This document shows positions 61,420-64,000 of a DNA stretch of 64,000 nt, piece by piece; position 1 is the stretch's first letter; each line of letters begins with the position of its first letter. Source of the stretch: Brassica napus (taxonomy: Eukaryota; Streptophyta; Magnoliopsida; Brassicales; Brassicaceae); contig NC_063446.1 in assembly GCF_020379485.1 (NCBI RefSeq), positions 18,301,525 to 18,365,524 of the forward strand. The letters are read 5' to 3'. The notes below the pieces were generated by a model. It had not been told where the DNA came from and did not search any database. It saw nothing but the letters and a program-made list of their open reading frames with translations. Made by a program: the position numbers and the translations under genes.

Positions 61420-62570
61420 GATTAATTTTAATTTTAATGGGACCATATATTTACATAGAATTTTCTAAAAAATTATTATCTTATTATTTTATCGATTTGT
61501 ATCAAATTTTGAATCGGCCCAAATTGGGAGCAGCGAAATTTATTAATTTATAAAGATTATTAATTTATCGAGTATTAAATTATAGAAGTTCTACTGTATA
61601 TAATTAAATTGGCACGAAAACACAAGTCAGAATAATCATTCTTTTTATTTACAAATTTTTAGGGTAAATAAATAAGAAAAATCATGTTTACCTATTTTAT
61701 ATGGTATATAGTTAAATTTCAATGATATTAACATGCATATATATTATCATTTTTAATATGGTTATCTATTAAATAAGACTTGTACTCATATGATTATATG
61801 ATCATTTGCATTTTTAATAACAAAAAATTTAAACTGCGGAAATCAAAATTTCAATGTTGACTTTTAATAATTTTAATAATTTATAATCATATTTAAAAAT
61901 TAAATAAAAATTTAAAAATTAAAATATCAAATTCTCAATATTTGTTCAATGAAAATTTAAGAATTAAATATTTATTTTTATATGGTATATAATTTAATTT
62001 AAGCAGTATTAACACATATATACTTTTAATATGAATACATATTAAATGAGAATTTCTATTCATATAGTTTTATGATCATTTGTATCTTGTTATAACAAAA
62101 AATTTAACTATTGATCACAAAATTTTAAATATGAGACTTTCAACTATTTTAGTAATTTAAGTCGTTTTTAAAAATTCAAAACATAACATATACAAAAATA
62201 TAAATTTTTATTATATGGTGAATATGATTTCTTAATTTATTTTAATAATATAAAATTAAACAAACATGATGAAGGATATGAAAATTATTACCAAATCTTT
62301 ATTATTCAAAATCATTAATTACAATAAATATCAAAATCATTAATTGCAATATATATATTTTAATCATATTAGGTAATTCCGTAGATTTTTATATAAGAAA
62401 AGAAGGAAAATAACATTTTGTACATTGACAATTTATTTTGATTGGTTTAGTAAAAAATATTGTATATGTTAAATGGACAAACTTAATTCTCTAGTAATTT
62501 TAAGAATCATAGTGTTGACACATGTATAGGTAAAAAAAATTGTAATGCTTCTTTTTTAATATATAAGTGA
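60887..62570 (-). mobile_element. Complete non-autonomous Helitron, 1,684 bp, with a nested element
   Basis: On the minus strand it starts TCACTTATATATTAAAAAAG after an A (62571) and ends GCGCAAGGTGTGAATCTTAA then CCTAG at 60887, followed by T. The part at 61600-62530 is similar to 1140-2040 of this window. A TA-flanked element (61036-61596) is inserted in it. No coding capacity. Confidence 0.75.
61036..61596. mobile_element. TA-flanked inverted-repeat element nested in a Helitron
   Basis: The left end is CAGTAGAACCTCTATAAATT. The right end, read on the minus strand, is CAGTAGAACTTCTATAATTT. Both are bordered by TA. Inside, the word AATTTATTAATTTATA recurs in both orientations, and there is a TA microsatellite at about 61384-61418. 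561 bp, non-coding. TA borders suggest a Tc1/mariner-type MITE; the family is not certain. Confidence 0.65.
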
Positions 62571-63819
62571 TTTGTTTAATTACTTGCTATCCCCGCCTTG
62601 GTGAATGGTGATTTAATCGTAGCAGTAACAATAATTGAATTGTAAAAATTGGATCATGACTAAGAAGCGTCTTTCCATGTTTCACGGTGCGGAGGTGTGT
62701 GCGGAGGTGCGTGCTTCACGGTTCCTGTTCTTTAGTTAATTAAGGTTCAAAAATGTAAAAGTTTTTTTCGGATTAAATATTAGATTTTGGTTTGGGTTTT
62801 CGGATAACATTTGGATAATTGGGATAATTTAAAATATTTCGGCTTATAAACAATATTTTTAAATTATTTATTTATTTAAAAACTAAATATTGTTAATATT
62901 TATAAATATATAGTTTAATATAGAAATTCGGATACCCATTCAGGCAATTGATAAGATCCAAATCCGAACCGAATCTTATTTTTTGGTTTGGTTTGAATGG
63001 TTAAACTTTTCCCTTATATCCATAGTTTCAGAGGCGTATTGACTATTTTCAAACTTTCGGACGACGATCAGCTGCGCTAAAATGACAGAGATAATCGTTA
63101 TAATCGTTCGTGCCTATCTTTTGACGAACCTCAAAAATGCAGATTGGATGACAGAACAAGTCTATAATTTCAAAATCAATTTTTTTCATTCGTGATAAAA
63201 TATATAGTTGTTTTCCACTGTTTGAAAACAGATTTAATCAATATAGCAGAGTCTAACATTGTTTACAAAACTACCCTTAATAAAAATTTAATTTTTCATT
63301 TTTTGTAGTGCTATATTTGTAAATATTACATGGGATAATGGGTTATTTCCATAGATATCATAATAGTCTGATGTATAATCTCTGATAAACTTTTTTTTCT
63401 GATAAAATCTCTGAAATTTTTTGTATCTAATAATCTACGTATAATAACATTATCTGGGAATTGACCCAAACCTGGTGAGGAATTGACTAAGAAACTTCCA
63501 CTAACATAGACTACATAATATATAATTTATATTACTTGAATGTTGAAACTTTCGCTAACTTGGCATATAACTATATCAGTGGAATGTGGGAACTTCCACT
63601 ACCTGGGTATATAATTTATAATACCTGAGTGTGGGTTTCGACCTAGTAATCTAGAAGAGATGGCCGTCGTCTAGGAAATTTGATATCAAAGAGATTTGTT
63701 TATTTCAAAATTATTTACATCTAATTCTAACTAATATACTTAAAACAGAAAGCTTAAAGGAAAGCCAAATGTTTAGTGGGTTTGATAAGGATCAGGTGGC
63801 AGAGACAGAGACATAGGCT
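62571..63819. other. Intergenic DNA, no gene seen
   Basis: Contains AACCGAA/TTCGGTT-rich wording (62770-63000), a short GTGCGGAGGTGYGTGC duplication (62690-62712), and a loose repeat of GGAACTTCCACTA with TATATAATTTATA (63480-63640). No gene was found. Confidence 0.4.
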
Positions 63820-64000
63820 ATACTTTGGAAGGACGCACAAATGGGAAAAGTGAATACATGCGATAAGCAACCATCTCAAAGAAATGGGGGAGACACAGAG
63901 AATCCCGACTTATTTTGGAAGGTGGTCTATACAAATGCGTCATGGAAAGACAAAGATTTATTTTCAAGACAAAGATGGTAGAGTATTTTGCAAGGAACAT
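63820..64000 (+). mobile_element. LINE RNase H-like fragment, cut by window end
   Basis: The plus strand translates to LWKDAQMGKVNTCD and further on FWKVVYTNASWKDKDLFSRQ, close to the start of the RNase H region of plant LINEs (Y.DGSW...D.FSGxGW), as also seen at 42570. The element continues past the window. Confidence 0.45.

Noticed and set aside
1..64000. CRISPR arrays, rRNA or standard tRNA genes
   Set aside because: No regularly spaced identical repeats of the right size, no rRNA cores, and no complete tRNA clover-leaf were seen; the window is nuclear plant DNA.

Overview
The window is AT-rich plant nuclear DNA from a Brassicaceae genome, most likely a Brassica or close relative. Genes have GT-AG introns and plant-type signal or transit peptides. 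They are islands in a dense, nested transposon background.

Six host genes can be assembled exon by exon: an NRT3.1/NAR2-type nitrate-transport partner (9393-10333, +), a PIMT2-type protein-L-isoaspartate methyltransferase (33065-34256, +), a KDEL-tailed CEP1-type cysteine endopeptidase (38537-40300, +), an EMB1006-type PPR protein (44401-46609, +), a secreted WAK galacturonan-binding protein (46870-48425, +) and a six-kelch/DUF4110 protein (53095-57210, +, 19 exons). From memory, these match Arabidopsis At5g50200, 50240, 50260, 50280, 50290 and 50310 in order and orientation. Several intervening Arabidopsis genes are absent, as expected for a fractionated block of a palaeo-hexaploid Brassica genome. 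They are not an operon or pathway; their order is inherited.

The 22.7 kb between the first two genes is almost all mobile DNA: a Harbinger-type MITE, an LTR fragment, a CACTA (TNP2) pseudogene, Helitrons, a tRNA-derived SINE, a decayed gypsy-type gag, a 1,368 bp solo LTR with a perfect 5 bp target duplication, and an 8.6 kb MULE (23485-32104). The MULE carries two convergent genes, a MuDR-type transposase with one internal stop and a DUF1985-type gene ending in a Glu/Lys repeat. It sits inside a LINE whose reverse transcriptase frame resumes on each side.

Eight Helitron-like termini were recognised. Five intervals (16001-16816, 36672-37704, 43077-44203, 57598-59649, 60887-62570) have both TC and CTAG ends with A/T flanks. 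Six further LINE remnants and several TAA/TTA-flanked MITEs occur, one MITE lying 10 bp inside an intron of the CEP1 gene. Exon boundaries were derived by hand from frame and GT-AG rules; no database search was possible.
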